Counted from the stretch's first letter, positions 8,917 through 18,457 are shown. The stretch is DNA of 64,000 nucleotides from HKCCE3408 sp039183205 (GCA_039183205.1 JBCDBR010000001.1:62001-126000); one strand, 5' to 3'. A program made the numbers and translations. Notes: generated by a model not told the origin, from the sequence alone.

Positions 8917-10197
8917 ATGACAGACAGCTTCGCACCTCCACACTCCGATGCGCTTCTTGAGCGGATGATGCAGCTTCACCCAAAGCTCATCGATCTGACG
9001 CTAGATCGGATGTGGCGCATCCTGGATGCGATGGGAAATCCGCAAGACCACGTTCCGCCGGTTGTTCATGTCGCGGGGACCAATGGCAAGGGGTCGACTT
9101 TGGCGATGATCCGCGCGGGCTTAGAAGGTGCCGGCGAAAAAGTGCACGTCTATACTTCGCCGCACCTTGTGCGATTTCACGAACGCATTCGGCTGGCAGG
9201 AACGTTGATCGAGGAAGAAGAACTCAGCGTGATCCTCGACGATTGTCTCACCGCAAACGGGGCCACGCCGATCACGTATTTTGAGATCACGACGGCCGCC
9301 GCCTTTCAGGCTTTCGCCACCCGCCAGGCAAATTGGACATTGCTTGAAACTGGCATGGGTGGGCGGCTCGATTCCACCAACGTCATTTCCAAGCCAGCGC
9401 TGACCCTAATCACACCGGTCGATCTCGACCATCAGCGCTTTCTCGGCGAGACCCTCGAAGAGATTGCAGGCGAAAAAGCGGGTATCCTGAAACCTGGTGT
9501 GCCTTGCATCGTGGCGCGGCAAAATGACCGCGCGCTCGCAGTGATCGAGGCAAAGGCCGCGCGTCTGCGAGCGCCGCTTTTTGTGCAGGACGCAGACTGG
9601 CATGTCATGGAAGAACATGGCCGCTTGGTTTTTCAGGACGAAACGGGGCTTTTGGACTTGCCCTTGCCGGTCTTGGCCGGCCCGCATCAGATCGACAATG
9701 CGGGCATGGCCCTCATGGCATTGCGGGCGCTTGGCACGGGCGATCCCGACGCGGCGATGCAGCACGCAAAATGGCCGGCGCGGATGCAGCGCCTGCGGCG
9801 GGGCCCGATGCTCGATGCTGCACCGCAGGCAGAGTTCTGGCTTGATGGTGGCCATAACCCCCATGCCGCGGCGGCCCTTGCCGCAACACTGCGCACGTTG
9901 CCGAAACGGCCAACGCATATGATCGTGGGGCTGCAAAACACCAAAGATGCCGAAGGCTATCTGCGGCACCTTGCCCCCCTGGCCCAGACGCTGCACACGG
10001 TCACAATTCCCGGCCAGCCCGCCACGCTGAGTGCCGAAGAAACGGCAATTGCGGCCCGAAACGCCGGAATTGAGGCCGAGATTGCGCCGGACGTCGCGGC
10101 CGCCGTTTCGCGCATTGTCGCCGGGAATGCATCCGCGCGGCTGCTGATCTGCGGCTCGCTTTACTTGGCCGGCGATATCCTCAAAACGCATGGCTGA
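8917..10197 (+). CDS. folC: bifunctional folylpolyglutamate synthase / dihydrofolate synthase
   Basis: Adds glutamate to dihydropteroate and to tetrahydrofolates. It has 426 residues, an ATP-binding loop GTNGKGST at about 54-61, the omega-loop region YTSPHLVRFHERI, ETGMGGRLDSTN, and the C-terminal glutamate-binding domain with DGGHNPHA. It sits behind accD in the same direction, so it is probably cotranscribed. The signal upstream (TTAGGAGC) is about 20 bases away, further than usual. No oddities. Confidence 0.93.
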   Translation: MTDSFAPPHSDALLERMMQLHPKLIDLTLDRMWRILDAMGNPQDHVPPVVHVAGTNGKGSTLAMIRAGLEGAGEKVHVYTSPHLVRFHERIRLAGTLIEEEELSVILDDCLTANGATPITYFEITTAAAFQAFATRQANWTLLETGMGGRLDSTNVISKPALTLITPVDLDHQRFLGETLEEIAGEKAGILKPGVPCIVARQNDRALAVIEAKAARLRAPLFVQDADWHVMEEHGRLVFQDETGLLDLPLPVLAGPHQIDNAGMALMALRALGTGDPDAAMQHAKWPARMQRLRRGPMLDAAPQAEFWLDGGHNPHAAAALAATLRTLPKRPTHMIVGLQNTKDAEGYLRHLAPLAQTLHTVTIPGQPATLSAEETAIAARNAGIEAEIAPDVAAAVSRIVAGNASARLLICGSLYLAGDILKTHG

Positions 10198-10279
10198 CCA
10201 CGGCGGCGGACGGCAAAACTACGCGGCTTTTGCACTCCGAAATATTGACCTAGGCGCAGAAGCCCCTAACCATCGTCCC

Positions 10280-10801
10280 ATGCGATTTGTTCTAGCATCT
10301 GTCGCGCTTACCCTGGCGCTGACCTCAGCGGCAAAACCGGCTGAAACGGCCCGTTTCGAGTTTTGCTGGATCGGAAATTCCGGCTACACGATGCAAGGCG
10401 TCATTGGCTTTCCGGCGGAATTGTTGGGCACCGGGATCATCACCGATGCGCAAGTAACGGAATTTCGGATCGTCGGTCTTTTGAATGACGTCCCCGTTGG
10501 CGCATGGTCTTTAGGTGACTTAACACCCACCACCTCGTGGGAATTGTACTTCGACACAACAACGCTTGAATTTCCAACCGGCGGCTATTCCGGGGCGCAA
10601 AGCTATCAGCAATGGAATGCCAATGGTGAGGTCAATGATTGCGGCGTCGGCGGCTTTGGGTTCAACGGCGGAAATCTCTATCAAGATGTCTGCATCGATA
10701 ACACTTGGATCACTGACAGCTCTATAGCGCCCGCAACACCCTTCCCAGCCGCAGGCCCAGGCGAACGGGCGCGGTGTGCCAACGCGCGACCAGTGAGCTA
10801 G
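10280..10801 (+). CDS. secreted protein of unknown function
   Basis: The protein starts MRFVLASVALTLALTSAAKPAE, a Sec signal peptide with likely cleavage after about residue 20-22. The mature part (about 150 aa) is rich in Gly, Thr and Asn and contains four cysteines (FCW, NDCG, DVCI, RCAN) that could form two disulfides. I do not recognise the family. The ATG at 10280 was chosen because it gives a clean signal peptide; a longer frame reaches back into folC. Its last four bases overlap the end of the convergent ASCH gene. Confidence 0.6.
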   Translation: MRFVLASVALTLALTSAAKPAETARFEFCWIGNSGYTMQGVIGFPAELLGTGIITDAQVTEFRIVGLLNDVPVGAWSLGDLTPTTSWELYFDTTTLEFPTGGYSGAQSYQQWNANGEVNDCGVGGFGFNGGNLYQDVCIDNTWITDSSIAPATPFPAAGPGERARCANARPVS

Positions 10802-11331
10802 GCCTTTTCGGTGCCGAACGGCTTTTCCGGCGGCTTGCGGAATTGACGCGGCAAGGTGTCGAACAAGCCAGGCGGCGCATAGGTTTCCATCCACGCCAGC
10901 GTTGGGGCCAGAGCGCCCCCGGGGCTCCATCGGAAAAAGCCCAACGCGCCTGGCGCGGCAATGGGTTTTACCGGGCTGGCCTGGCGCAATCTGAGACCGG
11001 ATTTGCCGCCGAACCAAGGACTGTCACTTTCGGTAACGATCTCTGAGACCTCCACCGAACCCACAATCGCCCGGCGTGGCAGATCGGATGGCAATGGGAC
11101 GCTGATGCCATCCTGTGTCATGCGCCATAAGGCCCAATCGTATTCCTTTCGCGTCATCCCCGATGCTGCGTGCAGTGCGATGCGGCCGACATCCATTCGG
11201 CCCGACCGAATGGCGCCCAAGCTCCGATTTTCGATTTCTTTGCCAGCATGAAGGATCGCCCAGGCCCAAGGCTGGCGGACGGAAAGTGCAAGCGGTGGCA
11301 GGTCGTCGGTCATCGGCATGGGATACTGCAT
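10798..11331 (-). CDS. ASCH-domain protein
   Basis: The N-terminal half begins with LALSVRQPWAWAILHAGKEIENR, the signature of the ASCH/PUA-like fold, which binds RNA or modified nucleotides. Here IENRSLG, GRIALHAAS and RRAIVGSVEVSEI follow in the expected order. The C-terminal 60 residues are specific to this protein. It is soluble, 177 residues from the first ATG; an ATG six codons later (11313) is an equally possible start, as neither has a clear Shine-Dalgarno. It ends convergently, overlapping the secreted-protein gene by four bases. Confidence 0.75.
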   Translation of the reverse strand: MQYPMPMTDDLPPLALSVRQPWAWAILHAGKEIENRSLGAIRSGRMDVGRIALHAASGMTRKEYDWALWRMTQDGISVPLPSDLPRRAIVGSVEVSEIVTESDSPWFGGKSGLRLRQASPVKPIAAPGALGFFRWSPGGALAPTLAWMETYAPPGLFDTLPRQFRKPPEKPFGTEKA

Positions 11332-11392
11332 GTCATGGCGGATCGCGCGGGCTGCGGAGCTATACCAAATCTATACCGCAGATATACCGGTT

Positions 11393-12466
11393 CTATCTGC
11401 CCCAATTGGCGCCCTGCATCTCTCTTAGGCGGCTGGCCGTACGTTCAAACTCAAAGCTGCCAGAGCCTTCGAGATATAAGTATTCCGGCTCAGCATCCGC
11501 CGACGCGATCAGCCGTGTCTTCGCCTCGTAAAGCGCATCGATCAGCGTAACGAACCGTTTTGCCTCATTGAATTTGGTCGCATCCAGTTGCGGAATATCC
11601 TCAAGGATCAAAAGCGATGCGGCCTCGGAAATCGCCAAATAATCCGCGGGCCCCAAGGGCTGGCCACACAGTTCCCAGAAGCCGGCCCGGACTTGACCGG
11701 CCCAAAAGCGCGGCAAATGAACCTCCCTGCCCTTGATGGACAGCATCAATTCCTCCTCCTTGCCACCGGTCAGATCCTTCCAAATCAGGTCGATCGCGCT
11801 GCGCGCCGCCGCGCCTGTGGGCGTAAAATACACTTGCTCACCGGCCAACCTGTCTTGCCTATAATCGGTGTCCGAGGCCAACTCGAACACATCCAGTTCA
11901 GCCTCCAAAAGCGCAATAAAGGGCAGGAACAGCTGGCGATTTAGCCCATCTTTATAGAGATCCGTTGGGGGCCGGTTTGAGGTCGTCACAACCGTAACGC
12001 CGGCCGCGAAAAGCCGCTCAAAAAGCCGGCCGACGATCATCGCATCGGCAATGTCAGTGATCTGCATTTCATCAAAGCACAAAAGCCGGATGTCTGCGGC
12101 GATGTGTTCAGCCACCGGTTTGATGGCATCGTCGACGCCAGTTTTGCGCGCGTCGTGCAAGGCGGCTTGGACCTCCTGCATGAAAGCGTGGAAATGCACC
12201 CTGCGCTTTTCAGTGATCCCGGTATGGGCATGGAAAAGATCCATGATCATGGATTTGCCACGCCCGACGCCGCCCCAGATGTAATGGCCCTTGCCCGGCG
12301 GACGGTCGGGCCGGCGGAAGCGGTCGAAAAATCCGCGCGGCTGGACCAGCTCAAGTGCGGCGCGCGTCGGTTCGAGCCGCTCAAGCGCGGCCCGCTGAGA
12401 CGGGTCGCGCCGCAACACGCCTTCGGCGACGCGGGTGTCATATAGTGCTGTGAGTTCCTGCCCCAT
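11393..12466 (-). CDS. zapE: cell division protein ZapE (AFG1-like ATPase)
   Basis: A P-loop AAA-type ATPase that interacts with FtsZ under low oxygen or stress in E. coli. It has 357 residues from the ATG at 12466 (MGQELTALYDTRV), which fits the family N-terminus better than the upstream ATGs. Walker A is GGVGRGKS near residue 64, Walker B is LCFDEMQ near 129, and TSNRPP is the sensor region. The C-terminal KRFVTLIDALYEAKTRL and SGSFEFERTASRLREM blocks are typical. Divergent from the MFS gene, with 105 bp between the starts. Confidence 0.9.
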   Translation of the reverse strand: MGQELTALYDTRVAEGVLRRDPSQRAALERLEPTRAALELVQPRGFFDRFRRPDRPPGKGHYIWGGVGRGKSMIMDLFHAHTGITEKRRVHFHAFMQEVQAALHDARKTGVDDAIKPVAEHIAADIRLLCFDEMQITDIADAMIVGRLFERLFAAGVTVVTTSNRPPTDLYKDGLNRQLFLPFIALLEAELDVFELASDTDYRQDRLAGEQVYFTPTGAAARSAIDLIWKDLTGGKEEELMLSIKGREVHLPRFWAGQVRAGFWELCGQPLGPADYLAISEAASLLILEDIPQLDATKFNEAKRFVTLIDALYEAKTRLIASADAEPEYLYLEGSGSFEFERTASRLREMQGANWGR

Positions 12467-12571
12467 GGCGCGCACGTAGCCACAAACAACCTTGATCTGG
12501 AACATCAAATATCTCGAATTGACGGCTCCAGCACGATCGCGCAGGTTTGCCGGCGCGATAGGAGAGCGCCG

Positions 12572-13810
12572 ATGCGCAGCACATCAATGATTACGCCTAT
12601 CCTGATCGGCGGCGCCGCAATTCTCATTTTGGGCAATGCGATCCGGTCGAGCTTTGGACTGTTCCAGATCCCGATTGCCGCGGAGTTTGGCTGGGCGCGA
12701 GTGGAATATTCCACGGCGTTGGCTATCCAGGCATTGTTTTGGGGCATCGGCCAACCTCTCTTCGGCGCGCTGGCTGAGAAAATTGGCGACCGTGTCGCGA
12801 TTGTCGGCGGGATCGCACTTTATGTGATTGGCCTGGTTTTGTCCGGGCTCGCGACCTCGCCTTTGGGTCACCAGACGCTCAATATCGTGATTGGTTTGGG
12901 CATTGCCGGAACCGGCTTCGGCGTCGTGCTTGCAATGGTCGGCCGGGCCAGTTCCGATGAAAACCGGTCTATGGCCCTGGCGATCGCAACGGCCGCGGGC
13001 TCTGTCGGTCAACTCGTCGGGCCGCCCGTGACGGAGTTTCTTCTTGCGGCTTATCCATGGCAGACGGTCATGTTCATTTTGGCTGCACTTTGCCTCGCGG
13101 GGATTGTGTTTTTGCCCCTGATGCGGGCGCCGCCGATGGCCTCAAAGGCAGAGCTCGAAGACACACTGACCCAAATTTTAGGCCGGGCGTTGCGTGACCC
13201 GTCCTTTACCTTGATCTTCATCGGGTTTTTCTCATGCGGGTACCAATTGGCCTTTGTTGTCGCGCACTTCCCCGCCTTCATCACCGAATTCTGCGGGCCA
13301 ATCGCTTCGGGGTCCTTGCTGCACAATGCCGGCATTACGACAACATCCGCACTTGGGGCGATGGCCATTGCAATCATTGGGCTGGCCAATATCGGCGGCA
13401 CGTTGCTGGCAGGTTGGCTTGGGGCGCGCTATTCGCGAAAATACTTGCTCGCTGCGATCTATACCGGTCGCACCATTGCCGCGACGATCTTTATATTGCT
13501 GCCGATCACACCGACCAGTGTCATCGTCTTTTCCATCGTGATGGGGGCATTGTGGCTGGCAACTGTGCCGCTCACCAGCGGCCTGGTCGCCTATATCTAT
13601 GGACTGCGGTACATGGGGACGCTTTACGGTATCGTGTTCTTCAGCCATCAGCTCGGCGGGTTTCTGGGCGTCTGGCTCGGCGGGTGGATGTTCGACCTTT
13701 ATGGCAATTATCAAGCTGTTTGGTGGGTCGGCATCGGCGTCGGAGCGCTTAGCGCGGTTGTACATCTGCCGATCCGCGAAAAGCCTATGCCGCGGCCCGC
13801 CGCAGCGTAA
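12572..13810 (+). CDS. MFS transporter
   Basis: A 412-residue, 12-helix major facilitator of the inner membrane. The N-terminal SSFGLFQIPIAAEFGW and the loop AEKIGDRVAI (between helices 2 and 3) resemble monocarboxylate or oxalate/formate-type MFS carriers. The substrate cannot be read from sequence. The start is supported by AGGAGAG six bases upstream. The stop is followed directly by the stop of the convergent ornithine-cyclodeaminase-like gene, with no spacer for a separate terminator. Confidence 0.88.
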   Translation: MRSTSMITPILIGGAAILILGNAIRSSFGLFQIPIAAEFGWARVEYSTALAIQALFWGIGQPLFGALAEKIGDRVAIVGGIALYVIGLVLSGLATSPLGHQTLNIVIGLGIAGTGFGVVLAMVGRASSDENRSMALAIATAAGSVGQLVGPPVTEFLLAAYPWQTVMFILAALCLAGIVFLPLMRAPPMASKAELEDTLTQILGRALRDPSFTLIFIGFFSCGYQLAFVVAHFPAFITEFCGPIASGSLLHNAGITTTSALGAMAIAIIGLANIGGTLLAGWLGARYSRKYLLAAIYTGRTIAATIFILLPITPTSVIVFSIVMGALWLATVPLTSGLVAYIYGLRYMGTLYGIVFFSHQLGGFLGVWLGGWMFDLYGNYQAVWWVGIGVGALSAVVHLPIREKPMPRPAAA

Positions 13811-14722
13811 CTAAAGCGCAGCGCGCATATAGGCTGCGACCATCAGGTCCAGATGTGCGCCGCCGCCGTTCTTAAAGATCGTGATCTCGTCCGGCGCCTT
13901 TCGGGCGAATTGACCGCTTTGCAAATCGTAGAAATCGGCGATGATGTCGCCCGCGCCAATCACGCCGCGCGCGATCGGGTCTTTCAATTCGCCGATATGG
14001 CCGATCGTCGTTTCGCGGCTATCGACGAAAAGCCGGGACCGCGTGATCGCTGTATCATCTACCTCTCGCATATCGGGTCGGTAGGCGCCGATCAGATCGA
14101 TATGCTGCCCAGGCCGGAGCCAATCTCCGCGCAGAACCGGCTCGGTCGACATGGTGGCACAGGCAATGATGTCGGCACCCGCGGCGGCACCGGCAAGATC
14201 GCTTACAGCTGTCGCCGTCGGGTAACGTGCCGCCAGATCGGCGGCCCGCCCAGGGCTGCGATTCCAGATCAGGAACGACGCCGCCGGCCAATGGCTCGAA
14301 TACGCCTGGATCAGCGATGCCGCGACCGTACCGGCACCGATGATCAGAATGGTCTGGCTGTCAGGGCGCGCCAATCGTATGGCGCCCAATAGACTGTCAC
14401 CGGCCGTTTTCCATTTCGTCAGCAAGGGAAAGTCGATCACCGCGTCCAGCGCGCCGTTGTCATCACGAAACAGGCAAGCGGCGCCACCAATTGTCGGCAG
14501 CCCAACTTTCGGATTTTCAGGAAAGATCGTGGCGGACTTTACCAAAACGCCCAATCCATCGATCCAGGCCGCGCGGCTCAGCAACGTGTCAGAGCTCCGG
14601 TAAAGAAACGTATCTCCAATCTCCGCATGCGGCTTTGCGTGACCGTGCACGATCGCATCCGTCACCGCTGACCAAGACAGCTTGTCTTCGGCCTCCGGTC
14701 CGATCATCACCGGCCCCGTCAT
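13811..14722 (-). CDS. ornithine cyclodeaminase / mu-crystallin family protein
   Basis: A 303-residue NAD(P)-dependent protein. The Rossmann motif is IIGAGTVAASL near residue 125, preceded by GLPTIGGAACLFRDDNGALDAVID, and the C-terminal region has GDIIADF. The family includes ornithine cyclodeaminase, alanine dehydrogenases and ketimine reductases; no feature lets me choose a substrate. Its ATG overlaps the stop of the HAD gene (ATGA), so it is the last gene of the AEC - fghA - HAD group. Confidence 0.85.
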   Translation of the reverse strand: MTGPVMIGPEAEDKLSWSAVTDAIVHGHAKPHAEIGDTFLYRSSDTLLSRAAWIDGLGVLVKSATIFPENPKVGLPTIGGAACLFRDDNGALDAVIDFPLLTKWKTAGDSLLGAIRLARPDSQTILIIGAGTVAASLIQAYSSHWPAASFLIWNRSPGRAADLAARYPTATAVSDLAGAAAGADIIACATMSTEPVLRGDWLRPGQHIDLIGAYRPDMREVDDTAITRSRLFVDSRETTIGHIGELKDPIARGVIGAGDIIADFYDLQSGQFARKAPDEITIFKNGGGAHLDLMVAAYMRAAL

Positions 14723-15339
14723 GCGGCCTCCGCCTGGCTCAGAAGGCCTTCCGCGACCAACCGATCGGCCAATCCCGCGGGTGTTTCAAACAGATGCGCT
14801 TGCCACCCGCGCGCTGTGGCGGCCACGATATTGTCGGCCCGGTCATCGGCAAAAAATAAGGCATCGCCTGGCAGTTCGAGCGCAGTTTCGACGGCGGCGT
14901 AGATCTTCGGGTCCGGCTTAACCATGCGCATACGTCCTGAGACGAAGGGCCGGTCGAATTCATTGAGGAAATCGTAGTGCCGTGCGGCAAGCGCAAAGCT
15001 ATCGACGCCGAAATTGGTCAGCGCATGAACCGGCACGCCCTTGGCGCGCAAGGCCCGCATCAACCGAACCGACCGCTCGATCGTTGGCCCGGCCAGGTCC
15101 AACCACCTGTCATGCCACATTCGGATCTCCGTACTCCAATCGGGATGCGCATCGGCCGTTTCGTAGATCGTCTGCTTGAAGTCGCTTCCAGCATCGACGG
15201 CCAAATTCATGCTGTGCAGATCAACCTCGGCAAATAGCTTTTGACGCCGATCGCGACCCAATTCTTGATCGTAAAAGCGTTCGGGCTGCCAACCGATCAG
15301 CACGTTCCCAATGTCGAAAATGACGGCCTCGATGGTCAT
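14719..15339 (-). CDS. HAD-superfamily phosphatase, subfamily IA
   Basis: A 206-residue soluble hydrolase. Motif I is FDIGNVLIGW (nucleophile Asp9); the Gly-Asn after it is normal for the branch that includes YihX glucose-1-phosphate phosphatase. Motif II is LTNFG, motif III the Lys of KPDPKIY, and motif IV FADDRADN. A helical cap lies between residues 17 and 90. The substrate is unknown. ATGA overlaps on both sides (with fghA before and the cyclodeaminase-like gene after) indicate coupled translation. Confidence 0.88.
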   Translation of the reverse strand: MTIEAVIFDIGNVLIGWQPERFYDQELGRDRRQKLFAEVDLHSMNLAVDAGSDFKQTIYETADAHPDWSTEIRMWHDRWLDLAGPTIERSVRLMRALRAKGVPVHALTNFGVDSFALAARHYDFLNEFDRPFVSGRMRMVKPDPKIYAAVETALELPGDALFFADDRADNIVAATARGWQAHLFETPAGLADRLVAEGLLSQAEAA

Positions 15340-16166
15340 TTGGAAAGCGCCTCTATATGGAATTTCACGTGGTCTTCCATGAAGGTTGAAACGAAGAAAT
15401 ACGAATGATCGTAGCCTGGCTGTCGCCGGATAGTGGCGGGTTGCCCGCGCGCCTTTACGGCATCGGCGAGGGCCTCGGTGCGCAAAAGGTCGCTGAACTG
15501 ATCCGCCGCGCCAGTATCGATCAGAATTGATCCGGGATAGCCATGTTCCATCATCAGATATGTGGCGTCATGGCTCGACCAAGCGGGCTCGTCCAAACCG
15601 AGATAGGCCTTAAATTGCTTGCGGCCCCAATCGCCGCCGGTTGGGTTGCAGATCGGCGCAAATGCCGAAACGCTGGAAAACCGGTCCGGCCGTGTCATGG
15701 CCATGGTCAACGCGCCGTGTCCGCCCATGGAATGGCCGGTGATGCCTTGGCGGTCCGGGTCGACGGCAAAGTGTTCAAATACCAAGGCCGGCAGATCGTC
15801 GATGATATAGTCCCACATCTGAAAATGGGTGGACCATGGTGGCTGGGTGGCATTGAGATAAAAGCCCGCGCCCTGGCCCAGATCGAACGCCTCGTCATCG
15901 GGAACGCCCTCGCCACGCGGCGATGTGTCGGGAAAGACCAGCGCCAATCCATTTTGCGCGGCCCAGCCCTGCGCTCCGGCCTTTACCATGGCATTTTCAT
16001 GCGTGCAGGTGAGACCCGAGAGATACCAGAGCACCGGGACCGGTTTGGCTGCCGCCTCAGCAGGCAGAAACAGGCCGAACGTCATATCCGTTCCAGTGGC
16101 TGACGAGGCATGGCGATAGACGCCCTGTGTGCCACCGAAGCAGCGGTTTTCAGACAGGGTTTCCAT
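15336..16166 (-). CDS. fghA: S-formylglutathione hydrolase
   Basis: Hydrolyses S-formylglutathione to formate and glutathione, the second step of glutathione-dependent formaldehyde oxidation. An esterase-D type alpha/beta hydrolase of 276 residues, the usual length. The nucleophile Ser lies in GHSMGGHGAL; the oxyanion and loop regions LSGLTCTHENAM and PDTSPRGEGVPDD are typical, and the catalytic His is in YDHSYFF. AAGGAGTG precedes the ATG at 16166. The first-step enzyme AdhC is 3.6 kb away on the same strand rather than adjacent. Confidence 0.93.
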   Translation of the reverse strand: METLSENRCFGGTQGVYRHASSATGTDMTFGLFLPAEAAAKPVPVLWYLSGLTCTHENAMVKAGAQGWAAQNGLALVFPDTSPRGEGVPDDEAFDLGQGAGFYLNATQPPWSTHFQMWDYIIDDLPALVFEHFAVDPDRQGITGHSMGGHGALTMAMTRPDRFSSVSAFAPICNPTGGDWGRKQFKAYLGLDEPAWSSHDATYLMMEHGYPGSILIDTGAADQFSDLLRTEALADAVKARGQPATIRRQPGYDHSYFFVSTFMEDHVKFHIEALSK

Positions 16167-16189
16167 CGCGCACTCCTTTTCGGTCAGGC

Positions 16190-17140
16190 CTAACTGGCCA
16201 CTCCGATCCCTGCAAGATCCGACACCCAAGCGATCACCAAGGATACCGTCACAATCGAAAGGACGGTCGACACCAAAATCGCCGTTGATACGCGCTGCGG
16301 TGCGACTTGGTAATGCTGCGCCAAGATATAGACATTTCCAGCAACTGGCAGCGCCGCGCAAGCCACCATGACCGCAACGCCAAAAGGTGCCACTGGGAAG
16401 ATCAGCAGGGCCGCGCCTGCGACGGCTGCGGGATGCAAGACGAGCTTTGCGAAGGTCAGCCAACCCGCAACGCTCAGACGTTCGGTCGACTTATCCGCCA
16501 ATGACGCGCCGATTGCGAAAAGCGCGCATGGCGTTGCCGCCGCCCCCAGGATCAGAAGAAACTCAGCCGCCGGAGCCGGCACAGGCAGAGAAAACGCGGA
16601 GACCAGCAAACCGGCCGTGATCGACACAATCATGGGGTTCTTGACCAAGCCCATGCCAGCTGTCGCGAGAACGCCAAACACGCCGCCATCCCCGCGGGAG
16701 CCGGTAATGGCCACGGTGATAATCGAGGAAAACACGATTAGGTCGACCGCCAAGACCATAAGCGCGGGGGCAATTGCCGCCTCGCCCATGATGCCAACCA
16801 GCATCGGGATGCCAAGAAATCCTGTATTGCCGATGACAGCGCATTGCGCCTCAACCGCAGCTTCGACGAAGGGCCGTCGTCGCAAAACAGCGATCACAAA
16901 GGCCAGGACGTAGACCGTTAAGCTCGCCAGCAAATAGGCCAGCACAAAGGGCCACGAAAACGCCTCGGCGACCGAGAGGTTCGAGGCAAAGCCAAAGAGC
17001 ATTGCCGATAGCGCGAAGTAAAACACGAATTTCGTGAGATAGGCCGTTGCTTCTTGGCTGAAAAAGCCGACCCGCACCGCACCGTAACCAAGCCCGATCA
17101 ACGCAAAAAACGGTACGGTCTTGAGGAAAATGTCGACCAT
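16190..17140 (-). CDS. AEC-family (auxin efflux carrier-like) permease
   Basis: A 316-residue inner-membrane protein with ten predicted helices in two halves. The start MVDIFLKTVPFFALIGLGYG and the mid-protein AVIGNTGFLGIPML block are characteristic of the AEC family, which in bacteria moves malonate and other organic acids. Substrate unknown. It precedes fghA by 23 bp and is divergent from the TetR gene across 252 bp, so the regulator may control it. Confidence 0.88.
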   Translation of the reverse strand: MVDIFLKTVPFFALIGLGYGAVRVGFFSQEATAYLTKFVFYFALSAMLFGFASNLSVAEAFSWPFVLAYLLASLTVYVLAFVIAVLRRRPFVEAAVEAQCAVIGNTGFLGIPMLVGIMGEAAIAPALMVLAVDLIVFSSIITVAITGSRGDGGVFGVLATAGMGLVKNPMIVSITAGLLVSAFSLPVPAPAAEFLLILGAAATPCALFAIGASLADKSTERLSVAGWLTFAKLVLHPAAVAGAALLIFPVAPFGVAVMVACAALPVAGNVYILAQHYQVAPQRVSTAILVSTVLSIVTVSLVIAWVSDLAGIGVAS

Positions 17141-17392
17141 GCATCCGCGCTAGTCCATCCGTGCCGGGCTGTCCAGTGGGGTTGAATCCGAAACTGAACT
17201 GAATAGTTTACATTTTTGCGACGGATTAGGTAGTCTGCCGCCAATGCGCGGGCAGTTCTCTCCCGGTTTGCGCATTTTTTGGGACAGCGCGCTGCGGTTC
17301 TGCCCGGATCGCCGCGGCCGCTGCCCCAGGACAAGGGTTGATCGGAATGAACCGGTGGGCTTACATGTATATCGGAGGAGATTGAGGCCACC

Positions 17393-18007
17393 ATGAACGC
17401 GGAGCCACAGTTCAAGAAGGGTCGGAAGTACGACCAGGTCATTTCCGGCGCGCGAGACGTGTTCATGCGCGAAGGGTATGAAGGGGCCTCCGTGGATGAA
17501 ATTGCGCGCGATGCGGGTGTCTCGAAAGCGACGCTCTACAGCTACTTCCAAGACAAACAGGCGCTTTTCCTGGCGGTTCTTCAAGGCGAGTGCAATATTC
17601 AAAAAAAGGCGTCGATGGAGCTCGCGTGCCAAGAGCAGGATATCGCGACAGCGCTGCATCACATGGCAAGCTCCATATTGTGTTTCTTGATGTCGGAAAA
17701 CGGCCTCGCGATTTTCCGAATTTGCGTTGCCGAAGCGCAGCGGTTCCCCAAGCTTGGGCAGGCCTTTTACGAAACGGGTCCGAAAAACGGGATGGTTCAG
17801 CTTTCAGCCTTTATGGCCAGCCCCAAAGCGCAAGCTGAACTGAACATTTCCGACCCTTGGGGTGCGGCCGACACGTTCATGCAGCTCTGTCGCTCTGATT
17901 TGATGCTGCAACGGCTCATGGGTGTTGCGGACATTCCAGACGAAGCGACGATCAAGGCGCATGCCGATGAAGTCGTAAAGACGTTTTTGGCGCGCTACGG
18001 ACGCTAG
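17393..18007 (+). CDS. TetR/AcrR-family transcriptional regulator
   Basis: A 204-residue repressor-type protein. The N-terminal helix-turn-helix (about 12-58) reads ISGARDVFMREGYEGASVDEI then GVSKATLYSYFQDKQALF. The C-terminal domain (about 75-200) is the AcrR-like ligand and dimer part. GGAGGAG lies 11 bases upstream of the ATG. It is divergent from the AEC permease gene, and the 252-bp spacer should hold the operators, but I found no clear palindrome. The effector is unknown. Confidence 0.88.
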   Translation: MNAEPQFKKGRKYDQVISGARDVFMREGYEGASVDEIARDAGVSKATLYSYFQDKQALFLAVLQGECNIQKKASMELACQEQDIATALHHMASSILCFLMSENGLAIFRICVAEAQRFPKLGQAFYETGPKNGMVQLSAFMASPKAQAELNISDPWGAADTFMQLCRSDLMLQRLMGVADIPDEATIKAHADEVVKTFLARYGR

Positions 18008-18012
18008 CGAGG

Positions 18013-18453
18013 CTATTTCGTAGCCGGGTCCGACGCCGCGCCGCACGGGGCCTGCCCGCGCAAAACATCCTGGAAATGGATCAAGTCGTCCTGCGGGAGA
18101 TTGCCTCCGATCGTAACCGTTCCGTCCGTGATCGGCGCCGTCAAAGCCGTGCGGACAACCTCAATGCTGCAAACGGAAACAACCATCGTTTGACCCACAG
18201 CACCGCGCGTCGTGGTATCGACAACTGAAGCGGTTTGCGGACGAAATGTTAGTCGCAGAGCCGGTTCGGCGCCGTCCACCAACGCCACATCTTGCAACGC
18301 CATCGGCGAGAGTTCAATTACGCTGCCGCCAATGCTGAGCCGAAGTGGCACAGGCTCTGATTGAATGCTCAAGGATCTTGTGGGTGCCGGGTGATCGCCC
18401 TCACCCTCTAAAACCAAGCCCGTGGCCAAATACAGTCCCAAGATTCCAATCAT
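18013..18453 (-). CDS. small protein resembling the SecD P1-head subdomain
   Basis: The N-terminus (MIGILGLYLATGLVLEGEG) looks like a signal or anchor segment. The rest resembles the periplasmic head of SecD: ALRLTFRPQTASVVDTTTRGAVGQTM, then SVCSIEVVRTALTAPITDGTVTIGGNLP, corresponding to the pattern large-residue f/T...G/vlsaP.I...I..G...I.G. At 146 residues it lacks the SecD membrane domain, so it is not the translocase itself. It follows the GNAT gene by four bases. Assignment is from remembered pattern only. Confidence 0.55.
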   Translation of the reverse strand: MIGILGLYLATGLVLEGEGDHPAPTRSLSIQSEPVPLRLSIGGSVIELSPMALQDVALVDGAEPALRLTFRPQTASVVDTTTRGAVGQTMVVSVCSIEVVRTALTAPITDGTVTIGGNLPQDDLIHFQDVLRGQAPCGAASDPATK

Positions 18454-18457
18454 GGCC

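Noticed and set aside
10520..11017. A 165-codon minus-strand frame overlapping the secreted-protein gene and the ASCH gene
   Set aside because: It overlaps two better supported genes, and its translation shows no recognisable motif; a GC-rich shadow frame.
14719..15339. HAD protein considered inactive for lacking the second motif-I aspartate
   Set aside because: DxGN in place of DxD is normal in the YihX-like branch of subfamily IA.
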